This document shows positions 43,457 through 53,401 of a DNA stretch of 64,000 nt, piece by piece. This stretch comes from an uncultured Opitutales bacterium (GTDB taxonomy: Bacteria > Verrucomicrobiota > Verrucomicrobiia > Opitutales > Intestinicryptomonadaceae): positions 27,754-91,753 of the forward strand of contig CALXQW010000019.1 in the NCBI GenBank assembly GCA_944390805.1, written 5' to 3'. Each line of letters opens with the position of its first letter. The stretch's first letter is position 1. The position numbers were made by a program, and so were the translations under genes. The notes beneath the pieces were generated by a model. It was given only the letters and a program-made list of their open reading frames with translations, was not told the DNA's origin and did no database searches.

Positions 43457-43614
43457 ACATATGAATTATTGTAATAGGCTTTAAATTAATAGCTTACAAT
43501 ATATAAACTTTTTATAACAATCATCTAGTATTGAATAGATATACTATCTATAACTGGCTGCATTGTAGTTGAATATATTATCTATGTTATCAAGATAAAT
43601 CCACAGTGCAACTA

Positions 43615-44229
43615 TCAGCGTATAAAGTTAGTGCGTATTTGAGGTTCGGCCTCCGGCGGAGAAATCTTAGATGCGGATATGCATTTTATGAGCCAGGCCA
43701 TATTGCGGCCAAGAACCCTCATTGTCTGCAATCCCTCGGCATCTCTCGATGCCTCACCTATTGACGCCCCATGCACGCTATTCCAATATTGCGATGACAC
43801 AACAGGCATATTATTTATTGTAAAATATTTGTTTAGCCTGTCGAAGACCGCACTTGCTCCACCTCTGCGACACACCGCAACAGCGGCCGCAGGCTTATAT
43901 TGCAGATATTCCGAACTCGAATAGAAGAGTCTATCAAGCAGGGCGCATAGGGAACCATTCGGGCCAGCGTAATATGTAGGCGAGCCAACCACAAGTCCAT
44001 CGCACGAAAGCAACTTCTCGCGGACCTCGGCATAAAGGGTATCGTTAAATACACAACGTCCAAGTTGAGAACATTTATTGCAAGCTATGCACCCTTGAAC
44101 CGCCTTTGCTCCTATAGATATAATTTCAGAATCGATCCCTTCTTCATTTAAAGCTTTTGCTACCTCGGAAAGAGCTATATAGGTATTACCTCTCGGCCGA
44201 GGGCTTCCATTTATAAGTAATACTTTCAT
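43615..44229 (-). CDS. Flavodoxin-like NAD(P)H-dependent FMN reductase
   Basis: 204 residues. It opens with the FMN phosphate loop LLINGSPRPRGNTYIAL and continues with GLVVGSPTYYAGPNGSLCALLDRLF, the flavin-ring loop. A cysteine cluster GCIACNKCSQLGRC (about residues 46-59) resembles that of iron-sulfur flavoproteins and related multimeric FMN reductases. Probably a cytoplasmic electron-transfer or quinone-reducing enzyme. Single gene. Confidence 0.87.
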   Translation of the reverse strand: MKVLLINGSPRPRGNTYIALSEVAKALNEEGIDSEIISIGAKAVQGCIACNKCSQLGRCVFNDTLYAEVREKLLSCDGLVVGSPTYYAGPNGSLCALLDRLFYSSSEYLQYKPAAAVAVCRRGGASAVFDRLNKYFTINNMPVVSSQYWNSVHGASIGEASRDAEGLQTMRVLGRNMAWLIKCISASKISPPEAEPQIRTNFIR

Positions 44230-44532
44230 ATATATTTTTTATATAAATATCGTATTTTTTGTAAAATATATAATTGCTGAAGAATGGTAGAACTTATTCT
44301 TCCATCAAACTTTTTCCCTTTCCCACTAAAATGCTATACAACTCAGGAAAAAAACATATTCTACAATGAATTATAAAACTTCCACGACTAAGAAGAGTTC
44401 TAAAATAAATCTACAAAAATTTCTTATAGCATATACATAAGATTACGCACACACCCTTATAGCAATAAATACATATTCCACCGGTTTTACCAATAAACAA
44501 ATTTTACATCAAAGCCTTTTAAGGTAAATTGC
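44230..44532. other. Intergenic, AT-rich, no gene seen
   Basis: About 300 bases between the reductase start and the terminator of the rpsB-tsf-tRNA-Leu unit. No open frame or RNA gene recognised; it should hold the promoter of the reductase gene. Confidence 0.5.
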
Positions 44533-44574
44533 ATAAAAAAAGGCCTGCAAATATTTAGATTTGCAGGCCAAAAA
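44533..44574 (-). terminator. Terminator of tRNA-Leu / rpsB-tsf unit
   Basis: A perfect 11-bp stem (GGCCTGCAAAT with ATTTGCAGGCC, 44542-44552 and 44559-44569) around a 6-base loop, followed on the minus strand by seven or more T residues. It begins a few bases after the tRNA-Leu 3' end. Confidence 0.92.
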
Positions 44575-44576
44575 TG

Positions 44577-44660
44577 TGCTCAGGAAGGGACTTGAACCCT
44601 TACGTCCTTTCGGACATCGGCACCTAAAACCGATGCGTCTACCGATTTCGCCACCTGAGC
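44577..44660 (-). tRNA. tRNA-Leu (anticodon TAA)
   Basis: Class II tRNA with a long variable arm. Acceptor GCTCAGG/CCTGAGC, D arm with GGCGAAATCGGTAGACGC, anticodon loop containing TAA, variable arm TGTCCGAAAGGACGT, T arm AAGGG-TTCAAGT-CCCTT. Discriminator A; CCA is not encoded, unlike the other two tRNAs here. It lies 71 bases downstream of tsf on the same strand and may be co-transcribed. Confidence 0.95.
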
Positions 44661-44731
44661 TTCTCAATAAAAAGCGCGCATCATATTTGCATATCGTGCG
44701 CGCCTTAAATCAAAAAAAGCGCATAAGCAAT

Positions 44732-45340
44732 TTATTCGCCAACTGCGTAGCGGACAAAACGCTTAATTTCTATCTTCTCGCCAATAGTAGCAATCTTCTG
44801 GGTGAGAACCTCGCCAACAGTGTGCTTGTCGTCCTTTACAAAGGGCTGCTCCAAGAGAGCCTTCTCGTCTATAATCTTGGCGATCTTACCCTCTACAATC
44901 TTCTGCTTTACCTGATCAGGCTTCTTAGCAAAAGCAGGATCTTCAGACATCTGAGCCATGGCAATTTCCTTCTCCTTGGCGATAAGATCCGCAGGAACAT
45001 CATCTTTACTTACACATATCGGAGCAATAGCCGCTATGTGCATGCATACGTCCTTTACGAATGCCCTGAAGTCCTCGTTCTTAGCTACGAAGTCTGACTC
45101 ACAAGCAACCTCTATAAGCACTCCAACCTTGTTGTTGGAATGTATATAACTTGCAATCAACCCCTGAGAAGCCGTTCTGCCAGCCTTCTTGGCTGCTGTG
45201 GCAACTCCCTTCTTGCGAAGCCATTCTATTGCCTGCTCCTCATCGCCGTTGCAATCCTGCAGTGCTTTCTTGCAATCTATCAAGCCCGCACCCGTCCTTG
45301 CACGAAGCGAAGCTACCATTTTGGCCGTAATTTCTGCCAT
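44732..45340 (-). CDS. tsf: Elongation factor Ts, short form
   Basis: 202 residues. N-terminal UBA-like part (MVASLRARTGAGLIDCKKALQ, the EF-Tu-binding TGAG) and core with ECACESDFVAKN-type motif (VACESDFVAKNEDF). It is about 80 residues shorter than E. coli EF-Ts, like the Thermus-type protein with a single core repeat. It exchanges GDP for GTP on EF-Tu. Directly downstream of rpsB, as in most bacteria. Confidence 0.95.
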   Translation of the reverse strand: MAEITAKMVASLRARTGAGLIDCKKALQDCNGDEEQAIEWLRKKGVATAAKKAGRTASQGLIASYIHSNNKVGVLIEVACESDFVAKNEDFRAFVKDVCMHIAAIAPICVSKDDVPADLIAKEKEIAMAQMSEDPAFAKKPDQVKQKIVEGKIAKIIDEKALLEQPFVKDDKHTVGEVLTQKIATIGEKIEIKRFVRYAVGE

Positions 45341-45377
45341 GATAAATTATCTTTCTTCCTTTATTTTTGTTTGAAGA

Positions 45378-46301
45378 CTACTCGGCGTCCTTCTCGGATT
45401 TCTTCTCCTTTGTGGCTGCCTTGGCGTCGCTCTTTGCGGCGCGCGGCTTGCGGGCACGAGTGGCTGTTTTCTTAGCCGGCTTTGCGGCATCGTCGCTATC
45501 CTTGACGTTTTCAACGTCTATATCAGCAGAGAATTTAACCTCTGGCTGCTCGTTCTGACCATCAGCAGAAACTGCTGCAACCGGAACTACCGCCTGCGCA
45601 GCTGCCTTCGGCGCAACAACGCGCTTAGACAAACCGTTCTGAACAGCCTCAACAATAACCTCTGTTATAAGACGTATGCTCTTTACAGCGTCGTCGTTTC
45701 CGGGAATTGGATATGTAACCTGGGTTGGATCGGAATTTGTATCGACCAAAGCAACTGTTGGTATACCAAGCTTGTTGCACTCGGAAACCGCTATCTCCTC
45801 ATTCTTAATGTCAACTATGAAAACTATCGCCGGACGTTTTGTAATGTCCTTGATGCCCTCGAAATTTCTATTCATTCTATCCATCTCGCGGCGTATGGCG
45901 GCGGCTTCCTTAGAGTAGAGCTTATCGAGCTCTCCACTGGCCTCCATATTCAGGAAACGGCGGTATTTCTTGAGGCTGGACTGTATAGTCTCAAAGTTTG
46001 TCAGCGTGCCGCCGAGCCAACGGTTTACGCAATACGGCATATTGCACATTGTTGCCGCCTCGCGAAGAATCTCCTGAGCCTGGCGTTTTGTTCCTACGAA
46101 CATTATATCTTTGCCACTCGCCACAACCTCCTCTATGGCTTCCGATGCTTTCTGAAGCTGCTCGAAAGTCTTTTCGAGGTTTATTATGGAAACTCCAGAG
46201 CGATGATCGTATACATAGGGCTTGCTCTTTGGGTTCCAACGGCGAACTTGGTGTCCGAAATGGACGCCGGCGTCCATGAGGTCTTTTAGTGTGATATTCA
46301 T
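45378..46301 (-). CDS. rpsB: 30S ribosomal protein S2 with long Ala/Lys-rich tail
   Basis: 307 residues. The S2 core is complete (LKDLMDAGVHFGHQVRRWNPK, MFVGTKRQAQEILREAA, NRWLGGTLTNFETI, PAIVFIVDIKNEEIAVSE, GIPTVALVDTNSDP, PGNDDAVKSIRLI). The last 70 or so residues are a low-complexity extension rich in Ala, Lys, Glu and Asp (KKTATRARKPRAAKSDAKAA), presumably disordered and solvent-exposed. First gene of rpsB-tsf, with a candidate promoter at 46430. Confidence 0.97.
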   Translation of the reverse strand: MNITLKDLMDAGVHFGHQVRRWNPKSKPYVYDHRSGVSIINLEKTFEQLQKASEAIEEVVASGKDIMFVGTKRQAQEILREAATMCNMPYCVNRWLGGTLTNFETIQSSLKKYRRFLNMEASGELDKLYSKEAAAIRREMDRMNRNFEGIKDITKRPAIVFIVDIKNEEIAVSECNKLGIPTVALVDTNSDPTQVTYPIPGNDDAVKSIRLITEVIVEAVQNGLSKRVVAPKAAAQAVVPVAAVSADGQNEQPEVKFSADIDVENVKDSDDAAKPAKKTATRARKPRAAKSDAKAATKEKKSEKDAE

Positions 46302-46374
46302 TTTTTAGCTCCGTATTCGCGCGCGCAAAGGCGGCGAACCTGGGATAACTTTCTTTATTTGATTGTTATTGTTT

Positions 46375-46403
46375 ATATTATCCACTGCGCCTACATGACA
46401 CAA
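46375..46403 (-). promoter_or_regulatory. Second promoter candidate of rpsB-tsf
   Basis: On the minus strand TTGTGT (46398-46403) and TAATAT (46375-46380) are separated by 17 bases, about 75 bases upstream of the rpsB start. Confidence 0.35.
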
Positions 46404-46429
46404 TGAAAGTTAGACATGAAATACGCCCC

Positions 46430-46458
46430 ACCCTATCTGCGCAAGCATTTTTTCCCAA
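46430..46458 (-). promoter_or_regulatory. Promoter candidate of rpsB-tsf sharing a motif with rplU
   Basis: On the minus strand TTGGGA (46453-46458), a 17-base spacer containing AAAAATGCTTGCGCAGA and TAGGGT (46430-46435). The spacer is almost identical to that upstream of rplU (1891-1907), differing at one base. Such sequence sharing between two unrelated ribosomal-protein operons suggests a common promoter or activator site. Confidence 0.5.
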
Positions 46459-46624
46459 TTTTTTTTAATTTTTACCTATCACATTTCCGCTTAGGCCAAA
46501 AGGTAGACATTCAAAAAAAATAGAGGAAATCTATAAGACTGTATTTATCCTGCTTTTTTAGAAAGGCTCCCTTGCCAATCATAGCATATAGCAGTAGGCA
46601 ACTTAAAAATATGGATTTTTGCGG

Positions 46625-48100
46625 TTATTCGTCCGGAGGAGTGTTTATAAGCATTTTTCCCGTAGAATGGGCAAGGCGCACTATCGACTGCGCCAAATAC
46701 GCATTTGCGCTAACACTCTGCTGCCTTGCTGTTGCCAAGTTTGCCTGCGCAGTAAGCAGATCGACCAGTGAATTTATACCGCTTTCATAGCCTATCTTTA
46801 CAGCATTGCACGCCTGGCGGCTGGCCTCAACTGCGGCGCGCGCGCTTTCAACCTGTTTGAGAGCGCTTTTGTAGGCGTAAAAATAGGTCCATACATCGGA
46901 TATTATATTTATCTGGGTCTCCTTTAGCTTCATTGCGGCAGCCCGCTCTTTGGCGTTGGCTGAGATAATCTCATACTGTCTTACAAAACCGTCGAACAAA
47001 TCCCAGCTTAGAGCAATACCACCGGAAAATCCGTAAGAGGGCGCCCCTGTGTAGGGACTTGAAAAATAATCAGTCCATTGACCAGTTCCAACTGCGCTTA
47101 TCGTTGGAAAATAATCGTCGAACGCCGCATCCGACGAACGCTTCGCCGCCCTCATCGATGCATACGCAGAAAGAACATTCTGCCTCTCAGACAATGCCTC
47201 AGCTATCAATGTTTCTATCTTTTTCTCTGAATCGACCGTATCTGGCACTTTTATATCGTCCGATATCTTCAGGCTCGAGTCCACTCTTATGCCCATAGCC
47301 GACGCCAATGCCGCCCTGCACTGTTCCTCATAAGCGCGGTTTTTCTCGAGGGCAAATTCCGCATTCTTGGCATTCGCAAGCGCAAGGAGCATATCTTGGC
47401 GGTTTCCGACCCCTTGATCCATCTTCGCCTTTGCCGACTTGTACGCCGTTCTTGCATCTTGCAAATCCGCAAGCGACGCCTTTATTGCCCCCATAGCCTC
47501 AAACAAATTAAAATACGCCACGCTGACATTCAATACTACATCTTGTATGGACTGGTTATAATCGAAATTTGCCGCACGGAGATTTTCGAGAGCCACATCT
47601 ACATTAGCCTCCCTTTTGCCAAAGTCGTAAAGCATCCAATTTATCTGAAGGGTTGGCCCATAGCCCGATTCCCAAAAAGACCCCACAGGCGGCGTTGTTC
47701 CGTATCCGGTCATGCGGTTTTTAGCCCGGTAAACCTGTGCCCCAACGCTGATTGTTGGCATGTACTGAGCATTTTGCATTCCCTTTTGCGCTGCATACAC
47801 CTTTGCCTGGTACCAATACTGCCGCGTGGTGGTGTTATTTTCCAGAGTTATATCCACTATGTCTGCAAGGGTCAACACTTTGCCTGCTGCCATCTTGTCT
47901 GAAGCGGGAAGAATCTTGCTCTTTTCTATTATCTCGGAAGTTTTTATCTGCTCGGGCACTACCTCTTTTTCCGGCATAGCCTCCTTAGGGGCCTTCCAGT
48001 ATCGGGACGGAGTCTTTGCAACGTCGGAATCAACACTCATGCACGACACCGCAAGCGCCGACACCCCAATAGATAACATCGTCTGTATTAAAAATCTCAT
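46625..48100 (-). CDS. TolC-family outer-membrane efflux protein
   Basis: 491 residues. N-terminal signal with a possible lipobox (ALAVSC-M), a proline/lysine-rich linker, then two repeats of the outer-membrane efflux (OEP) fold: the first with VLTLADIVDITLENNTTTRQ and long helices, the second with ALSERQNVLSAYASMRAA and WDLFDGFVRQYEIISAN. It forms the trimeric exit duct for the RND pump encoded just upstream (13 bases). Last gene of the adaptor-pump-channel operon. Confidence 0.92.
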   Translation of the reverse strand: MRFLIQTMLSIGVSALAVSCMSVDSDVAKTPSRYWKAPKEAMPEKEVVPEQIKTSEIIEKSKILPASDKMAAGKVLTLADIVDITLENNTTTRQYWYQAKVYAAQKGMQNAQYMPTISVGAQVYRAKNRMTGYGTTPPVGSFWESGYGPTLQINWMLYDFGKREANVDVALENLRAANFDYNQSIQDVVLNVSVAYFNLFEAMGAIKASLADLQDARTAYKSAKAKMDQGVGNRQDMLLALANAKNAEFALEKNRAYEEQCRAALASAMGIRVDSSLKISDDIKVPDTVDSEKKIETLIAEALSERQNVLSAYASMRAAKRSSDAAFDDYFPTISAVGTGQWTDYFSSPYTGAPSYGFSGGIALSWDLFDGFVRQYEIISANAKERAAAMKLKETQINIISDVWTYFYAYKSALKQVESARAAVEASRQACNAVKIGYESGINSLVDLLTAQANLATARQQSVSANAYLAQSIVRLAHSTGKMLINTPPDE

Positions 48101-48112
48101 ACAAGAACCTTT

Positions 48113-51100
48113 TTAAATTTTGCCCCTCTGGAAAAACGCCGTCTTATCCAATATACGCGTCTGAACCCAATCCATCCAAACATAGAATACAGGAGTTATA
48201 TACAGCGTTACAATTTGGGAGAAAATTAACCCGCCAACTACAGTCACTCCAAGAGGTATTCTGCTTTCGGCGTCGGCCTCGCCCATGCCGAATGCTATGG
48301 GTAGCATTCCTATCAGGGCGGCCATGGTCGTCATGATAATTGGACGGAAACGCTCCATTGACGCCTCGTGAACGGCATCGCGGGGGCTTAGACCTTCGTG
48401 CTCGCGGGCTATGGCAAAGTCTACCATCATTATTCCGTTTTTCTTAACTATACCCATGAGCATAAATATGCCTATCGCAGAATATATATCCAAAGGCATG
48501 TCGAAGAAATACAAGCTCGCCAAGCCTCCAGCCACAGCTATGGGCAAGGCTATCAAAACTGTTATGGGATGAACGTAGCTTTCGTACAGTATTCCCAAAA
48601 TTACGTACATAACAAAGACTGCCACAAGCGCAAGTATAAGCAGGCTTCTGATAGTCTCCATAAATGTTACGGCCTCGCCTTGGAAACCCTTTTGGATATT
48701 GTTCGGAACAACCTCCTCCGCGGCAGACTCCATCCATTTTGTGGCGTCGCCTATGGAAACTCCCGGCATTAGATTGAAGTAAAGCGTAACCGACGGAAAA
48801 TTATTTATGTGGTTTATAGCTATCGGCGCAAGGGTTTCCGTCATATAGCCTATGCTCTCAAACGGAATCAAATTTGAAACAAGCCCCTCTCCGTAAGAAT
48901 CCGTAGAAGGAGAATCAGCAGAAGCAAAAATCGGCTGCGGAACCGCTCCTCCCGTGAAGGCAGAATCCTGCGTAAAAGACAGCTTTTTGATATCGTTGGC
49001 ATAGGATCTTTCCGAATCTTTCGCTTGCATTATCGACCAATACTGTTGGTATGTCGACTTTATCAAATAGTAATAAAATTTCGCATACGCATCTTTAAAG
49101 ACCGTCGTAAAAGAATCGGCCGACAACCCAAGCATAGAGGCTTTCTGCCTGTGCTGGCTTATGGTTATCTGCGGATTATTCAGGTATAAGTCCGTATTTA
49201 TTGTAAGAAAGAGTTTACCCTGCTGCGTGTACATTTTCTGCATCAGAGCAGTTGCCGCTGTATTGATAGTTGCCGTATCCATGCCCGACATTGCATAGGC
49301 GTAATCTCCAAGAGTCTTAGATGTTGCTCCCGTTGAGATCTGAAGGGTTGGCTGCGGCTGAAACGCGGGGAATATTCCGGGAATTATTCCCAAAGAGTTT
49401 CTGAGCTGCAAGGCAACCTCCTCTATGGGCGGACGCTTTGATTTATCATCAAGAATTATAAAGCCAAAGCCCATATTTGAGTTTACAAAAGACGTCACTC
49501 CCGACACCAAAACATAATTCTTAACTGCCGGATTTGCCTGCAACACCCTGGCTATCTCCGCCTGGTATCTTCCCAAGTCTTTAGGAGACGCCTTTGAGTC
49601 TGCCACAAAAGCCCCCTGCATAAATCCGCTGTCTCCTACCGGCAGAAACGACGTTGAAAGCCTTGTTAGGAAATACCACGACGCCCCAAAAGAGCCCGCT
49701 ATCAGAATCAGCGCAACAATATTGTGCTTAAGCATCCACGTCAAAGTTGGACTGTAAAATTTCAGGAATGCATGCTCCAATGTGTATGAAAGCTTTTCTA
49801 TTGCAGTCTTGTCGGAAAAATCTTTCTTGCGCGGCTGCAATACGCGTGAGCACATCATGGGAGTAAGCGTTAAACTAACCAGACCCGACATGAGCGTTGC
49901 CGTTACAACCGTCAGGGAAAACTCCCTAAATACCCTGCCTATTATTCCGGTCATAAACACGAGGGGTATAAACACCGCCGCCAAAGATAAAGTCATGCTA
50001 AGTATCGTAAAGCTTATCTCCTTTGCCGACGCAAATGTGGCATCAAGCGGGCTCTCTCCAAAATCCTCCATGCGCCTTACGGTATTTTCAAGAAAGACAA
50101 TGGCATCGTCCACAAGAAAGCCTATGGCCATCGTAAGCCCCATGAGGGACAAATTGTTCAAGGAAAAGCCAAACGCGTTCATAAATATGAACGTCAGCAA
50201 TAGAGAAAACGGCAAAGCAACCGCCGGAATAAGCGTGTCTCTGAATCTGCCTAAAAATAGAAATATAACTCCAACTACCAGAACAAAAGCTATGTACAAG
50301 GTCTCTTTAACATCGGCAATATTATCCAAGATAAACTGGGCCCTGTCGTAAAACGTTATAAGCTGCACTGAGCTGGGAAGCTCCTGGCGCAACTCTTCCA
50401 TAAGATCTTGAATATCTCGCACAGTGGCAACGGCATTTCCGTTTACGCTCTTGCGCACGCCCATACACAATATAGATTTACCCTCGCAATTGCCCTGGCG
50501 AGTCCAGAAAGAAAGATTCAGCGTATCGGATTGCAAAGAATCTTCAACCCTTGCCACATCCCGCAAAAATACCGGAGACCCGTCTTTATAGGTAACTATT
50601 ATATCCCTATAGCTTTCCGCCGTCTCAAGCTGGGTGTTTGGATATATTATAAATTGCGAATCAGGCCCTTCGATATTTCCGGAACTATACAAATTTGTGG
50701 TTGTGGAAAGAGAATTTTTCAAATCGGTCATGGTCATGCCGAGATTGTAAACTTTCTCCACATCCACATACACCCTAACCGCGCGGGGAGCTCCGTAAAT
50801 ATCAACCTTTGACACTCCGCTTACCATGCTTATGCGCTGGGCTATCTGGTTGTACGCATAGTCGTACAGCTGCCCGACGGGCATGGCGTCGCTGAGAACA
50901 GATATTATGTATATGGGCATGTCGTTTGGGTTATCCTGATAGAAACTCGGCGGACTTGGCAAATCTGCCGGCAGGTTTCCCATGGCTCTCTGAATGGCGC
51001 TTTGCACGTCTGTTGCGGCGCTTTCAATGCTTTTGTCCATTGAAAACTGCAATATTATTTGAGTGGAGCCAAAAGTATTTTTACTTGTCACCAAATCCAC

Positions 51101-51346
51101 CCCGGAAATTTGCATGAACTGCTGTTCAAGCGGAGAGGCTATATTTGAACCCATTATTGTTGGATTAGCTCCCGGATAGCTCACATTTACCTGAATTACA
51201 GGATAATTCACCCCGGGAAGATCGTTTACAGGCATTCTCGTAAATGAATATACCCCGAATAGCAACGCCGTCAGTGACAGCAAAATGGTCATAACCGGGC
51301 GCTTTATAAATATGTCCGAAATAGAACCTGTTTGTACCTGAGACAT
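48113..51346 (-). CDS. RND multidrug efflux pump, HAE1/AcrB-MdtBC type
   Basis: 1077 residues with the usual layout of 12 membrane helices and two large periplasmic loops. The N-terminus reads ISDIFIKRPVMTILLSLTALLFG; PGVNYPVIQVNVSYPGANP follows; the proton-relay aspartates lie in GFLVDDAIVFLENTVRRME. The second half has GDSGFMQGAFVADSKASPKDLGRYQ and GIVKKNGIMMVDFAI. It exports hydrophobic compounds using the proton gradient with the adaptor (51391) and channel (46625). One intact gene, so a homotrimer is expected; the substrates are unknown. Confidence 0.95.
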   Translation of the reverse strand: MSQVQTGSISDIFIKRPVMTILLSLTALLFGVYSFTRMPVNDLPGVNYPVIQVNVSYPGANPTIMGSNIASPLEQQFMQISGVDLVTSKNTFGSTQIILQFSMDKSIESAATDVQSAIQRAMGNLPADLPSPPSFYQDNPNDMPIYIISVLSDAMPVGQLYDYAYNQIAQRISMVSGVSKVDIYGAPRAVRVYVDVEKVYNLGMTMTDLKNSLSTTTNLYSSGNIEGPDSQFIIYPNTQLETAESYRDIIVTYKDGSPVFLRDVARVEDSLQSDTLNLSFWTRQGNCEGKSILCMGVRKSVNGNAVATVRDIQDLMEELRQELPSSVQLITFYDRAQFILDNIADVKETLYIAFVLVVGVIFLFLGRFRDTLIPAVALPFSLLLTFIFMNAFGFSLNNLSLMGLTMAIGFLVDDAIVFLENTVRRMEDFGESPLDATFASAKEISFTILSMTLSLAAVFIPLVFMTGIIGRVFREFSLTVVTATLMSGLVSLTLTPMMCSRVLQPRKKDFSDKTAIEKLSYTLEHAFLKFYSPTLTWMLKHNIVALILIAGSFGASWYFLTRLSTSFLPVGDSGFMQGAFVADSKASPKDLGRYQAEIARVLQANPAVKNYVLVSGVTSFVNSNMGFGFIILDDKSKRPPIEEVALQLRNSLGIIPGIFPAFQPQPTLQISTGATSKTLGDYAYAMSGMDTATINTAATALMQKMYTQQGKLFLTINTDLYLNNPQITISQHRQKASMLGLSADSFTTVFKDAYAKFYYYLIKSTYQQYWSIMQAKDSERSYANDIKKLSFTQDSAFTGGAVPQPIFASADSPSTDSYGEGLVSNLIPFESIGYMTETLAPIAINHINNFPSVTLYFNLMPGVSIGDATKWMESAAEEVVPNNIQKGFQGEAVTFMETIRSLLILALVAVFVMYVILGILYESYVHPITVLIALPIAVAGGLASLYFFDMPLDIYSAIGIFMLMGIVKKNGIMMVDFAIAREHEGLSPRDAVHEASMERFRPIIMTTMAALIGMLPIAFGMGEADAESRIPLGVTVVGGLIFSQIVTLYITPVFYVWMDWVQTRILDKTAFFQRGKI

Positions 51347-51390
51347 CTTATATAAATTTTATTTTTAGGTTTGAATCTTTATAACATCCT

Positions 51391-52662
51391 CTATTTGCCC
51401 TGCTGGGTAGCAGACGCAGAAACTGCCGCCGCGGCAGCCTCTGCCCTTAGCTTTTGAGCTATGGCAGTTGCGTTTGCCAAAAATTCCTTCAGGTCTTTCG
51501 GATTTATCGGCTTTCCGTCCTTCCCGTACGGCAACCCCATGAGTGTCGACGAGTACGCAAGCGCATAAGAACCCATACTCACTGCAAGCTGACCTGTTAC
51601 AACAACGCTCGTGCCACCTTTTAGGCCTTTTACCAGACATGAGCCATCGTCATTAATCTGTATCACTTCCACGCCGACCCTTTTTACTTCCCTAACAGGC
51701 CATTCGCAGACATCGGCAGTATAGATGTATTTTCCCCCGTCTGGAGCCGTCTCCAAAGCCGCATAATTTATAGAGACCGCATTCTTTATAGTTTCTAAAA
51801 TCAAATTCACCTTAACCGGCTGGTTGGGCCAGAATAAAGAATCTTTATTGTCTATCTCGCCGCGTAAAACTACAGTGCCAGATTTGTACCGTATCTGGTT
51901 TTGAATTATAGACACAGTAGCCCGACGCAATTTGCTTCTCATATTTTCCTCTATATATTTTACATCTATATCAAGCTTGCCGCCGTTCTTTTCCATGAAA
52001 GAGCGCACTTCAAATAAATACTGGTTGGGAATGACAAAGTCCACATACAGCTTATCGAGCTGTTCTATTGTTGTAATGCGGCTGGAATTTGCTGCCACAA
52101 TATTTCCCAAATCGGCTTCGCGCAGGCCTATCTTACCCGATATTGGCGCTTTTATCTCGCACCACTGCAGATTTATCTCCGCAGTTTTTAGATCTCCGCG
52201 GCAAGATTCTATCACACCTTTATCAACTTCAACCTTCGCAAGATATGCATCGAAAGTCTGCTTGTCCACATAGTTGTCTTTAACCAATTTTCTGTTGCGG
52301 TTTACCTCAAGCTGGTCTATCTCAAGCTGAGCTTGCGCCTGCTTTAACGCACCGCGGGCACGTTCAACGGCGGCCTCGTACGGACGCGGATCTATTCTTG
52401 CTATAACGTCTCCCTCTTTTACATAGGCGCCCTGGGTAAAATTAACCTCAACAAGCTGGCCTCCAACCTGTGGCGTTATTACAACGCTCTGCAAAGAGTG
52501 CATCGTTCCCATGCACTCTATGAACCGTGGCGCATCGAGCGTTATGGAATCCTGCACCACAACTGGCGACGGAGGCCTTGGCACCTGCGGCGCTTTTTGC
52601 TTTTCACATGCAAACAGCACAAGTGCAACTGCACTTATGGCAAATAGTCTCAACACTTTCAT
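51391..52662 (-). CDS. RND efflux periplasmic adaptor, lipoprotein
   Basis: 423 residues from the ATG at 52662 (MKVLRLFAISAVALVLFAC-E), which gives a clean lipobox; an upstream in-frame start at 52722 would bury the signal. The biotinyl-lipoyl-like domain is split around a helical hairpin: VITPQVGGQLVEVNFTQGAYVKEGDVIARIDPRPYEAAVERA, then the coiled coil, then INLQWCEIKAPISGKIGLREADLGNIV. A beta barrel and membrane-proximal domain follow, ending in an alanine-rich tail. It connects the pump with the TolC-family channel. Confidence 0.93.
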   Translation of the reverse strand: MKVLRLFAISAVALVLFACEKQKAPQVPRPPSPVVVQDSITLDAPRFIECMGTMHSLQSVVITPQVGGQLVEVNFTQGAYVKEGDVIARIDPRPYEAAVERARGALKQAQAQLEIDQLEVNRNRKLVKDNYVDKQTFDAYLAKVEVDKGVIESCRGDLKTAEINLQWCEIKAPISGKIGLREADLGNIVAANSSRITTIEQLDKLYVDFVIPNQYLFEVRSFMEKNGGKLDIDVKYIEENMRSKLRRATVSIIQNQIRYKSGTVVLRGEIDNKDSLFWPNQPVKVNLILETIKNAVSINYAALETAPDGGKYIYTADVCEWPVREVKRVGVEVIQINDDGSCLVKGLKGGTSVVVTGQLAVSMGSYALAYSSTLMGLPYGKDGKPINPKDLKEFLANATAIAQKLRAEAAAAAVSASATQQGK

Positions 52663-52967
52663 ATCTATAAATTTATTTATGCCCCTATATATAAGATTAC
52701 CTAAGTATAAAAAATTGCGCAAAAATCTTTATCTAGGAATCTGTATCGTCAAGAACAAACTCTTTCTGGTTCTTTTTTACAATATAAAAAAAATAAATTG
52801 TAACAACATTTAACCTATATTTTAAGGAAACTAGAAAATACTCTCATAAATTTTAAACTTAAATCTGTTAAAATCATAAGGCCTAAACATTCTAAAGGGT
52901 ATTTTTAAGTTTTTTGAAACGAAAGCTTATGTTTTGCGTTTATATATATAGTGGAAAGGAGAAATAT

Positions 52968-53375
52968 ATGTTTTACAGAATATTGTTTACATTATTTCTT
53001 GTTTTTGGAAGGTTTGATATTTCCGGTTTATACGCCGGAACAAGGAACACGCCTATTGCAATGCGCAAATCTTCTATTGTTGGCAAATACAAAAATAATA
53101 TATTGAGGAGAATCCCAAATAAGACAGTTCCTAAAAAAACTGGCGCAGCTATTGGCTTGCGCAAAGTTGCTCATGATATCTGTGCGCTTCCACTATGCAT
53201 AAGGCATAATAAATATGCTTCTTGCAGCTTAAGATATTATGTTTCCACTAAAAAGAGATATACAATATTTACAGTAAATTCTTCAGATATCAGGCCTTTT
53301 GAATATGTAAAAGCAATAACAGATAAATCTGAAGCCAGGCGGCCTCCAATGATATTGGAAGAAATCAGAGATTAA
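52968..53375 (+). CDS. Small secreted protein, first of a tandem trio
   Basis: 135 residues from the ATG at 52968, chosen because AAGGAG lies 6 bases upstream and a signal peptide follows (YRILFTLFLVFGRF up to about GLYAG). The mature protein is basic (pI clearly high) with no known domain. Its C-terminal half (CSLRYYVSTKKRYTIFTVNSSD then FEYVKAITDK) shows the same strand-strand-helix pattern as the two genes that follow, suggesting a shared domain. Function unknown; probably periplasmic or surface. Confidence 0.65.
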   Translation: MFYRILFTLFLVFGRFDISGLYAGTRNTPIAMRKSSIVGKYKNNILRRIPNKTVPKKTGAAIGLRKVAHDICALPLCIRHNKYASCSLRYYVSTKKRYTIFTVNSSDIRPFEYVKAITDKSEARRPPMILEEIRD

Positions 53376-53401
53376 ATTCACAATAAAAGAGGAAAAGGAA
53401 T

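Larger units (their letters stand above)
46302..46624. other. rpsB leader and upstream region, no gene seen
   Basis: Holds the roughly 130-base 5' leader of rpsB and the two promoter candidates; the remaining part toward the TolC-family gene is AT-rich with no open frame. No terminator for the efflux operon was identified here. Confidence 0.5.

Noticed and set aside
44561..45097. 178-codon plus-strand frame
   Set aside because: Runs through the antisense of tRNA-Leu and tsf.
49782..50351. 189-codon plus-strand frame inside the RND pump gene
   Set aside because: Antisense of a conserved membrane-helix region; no independent support.
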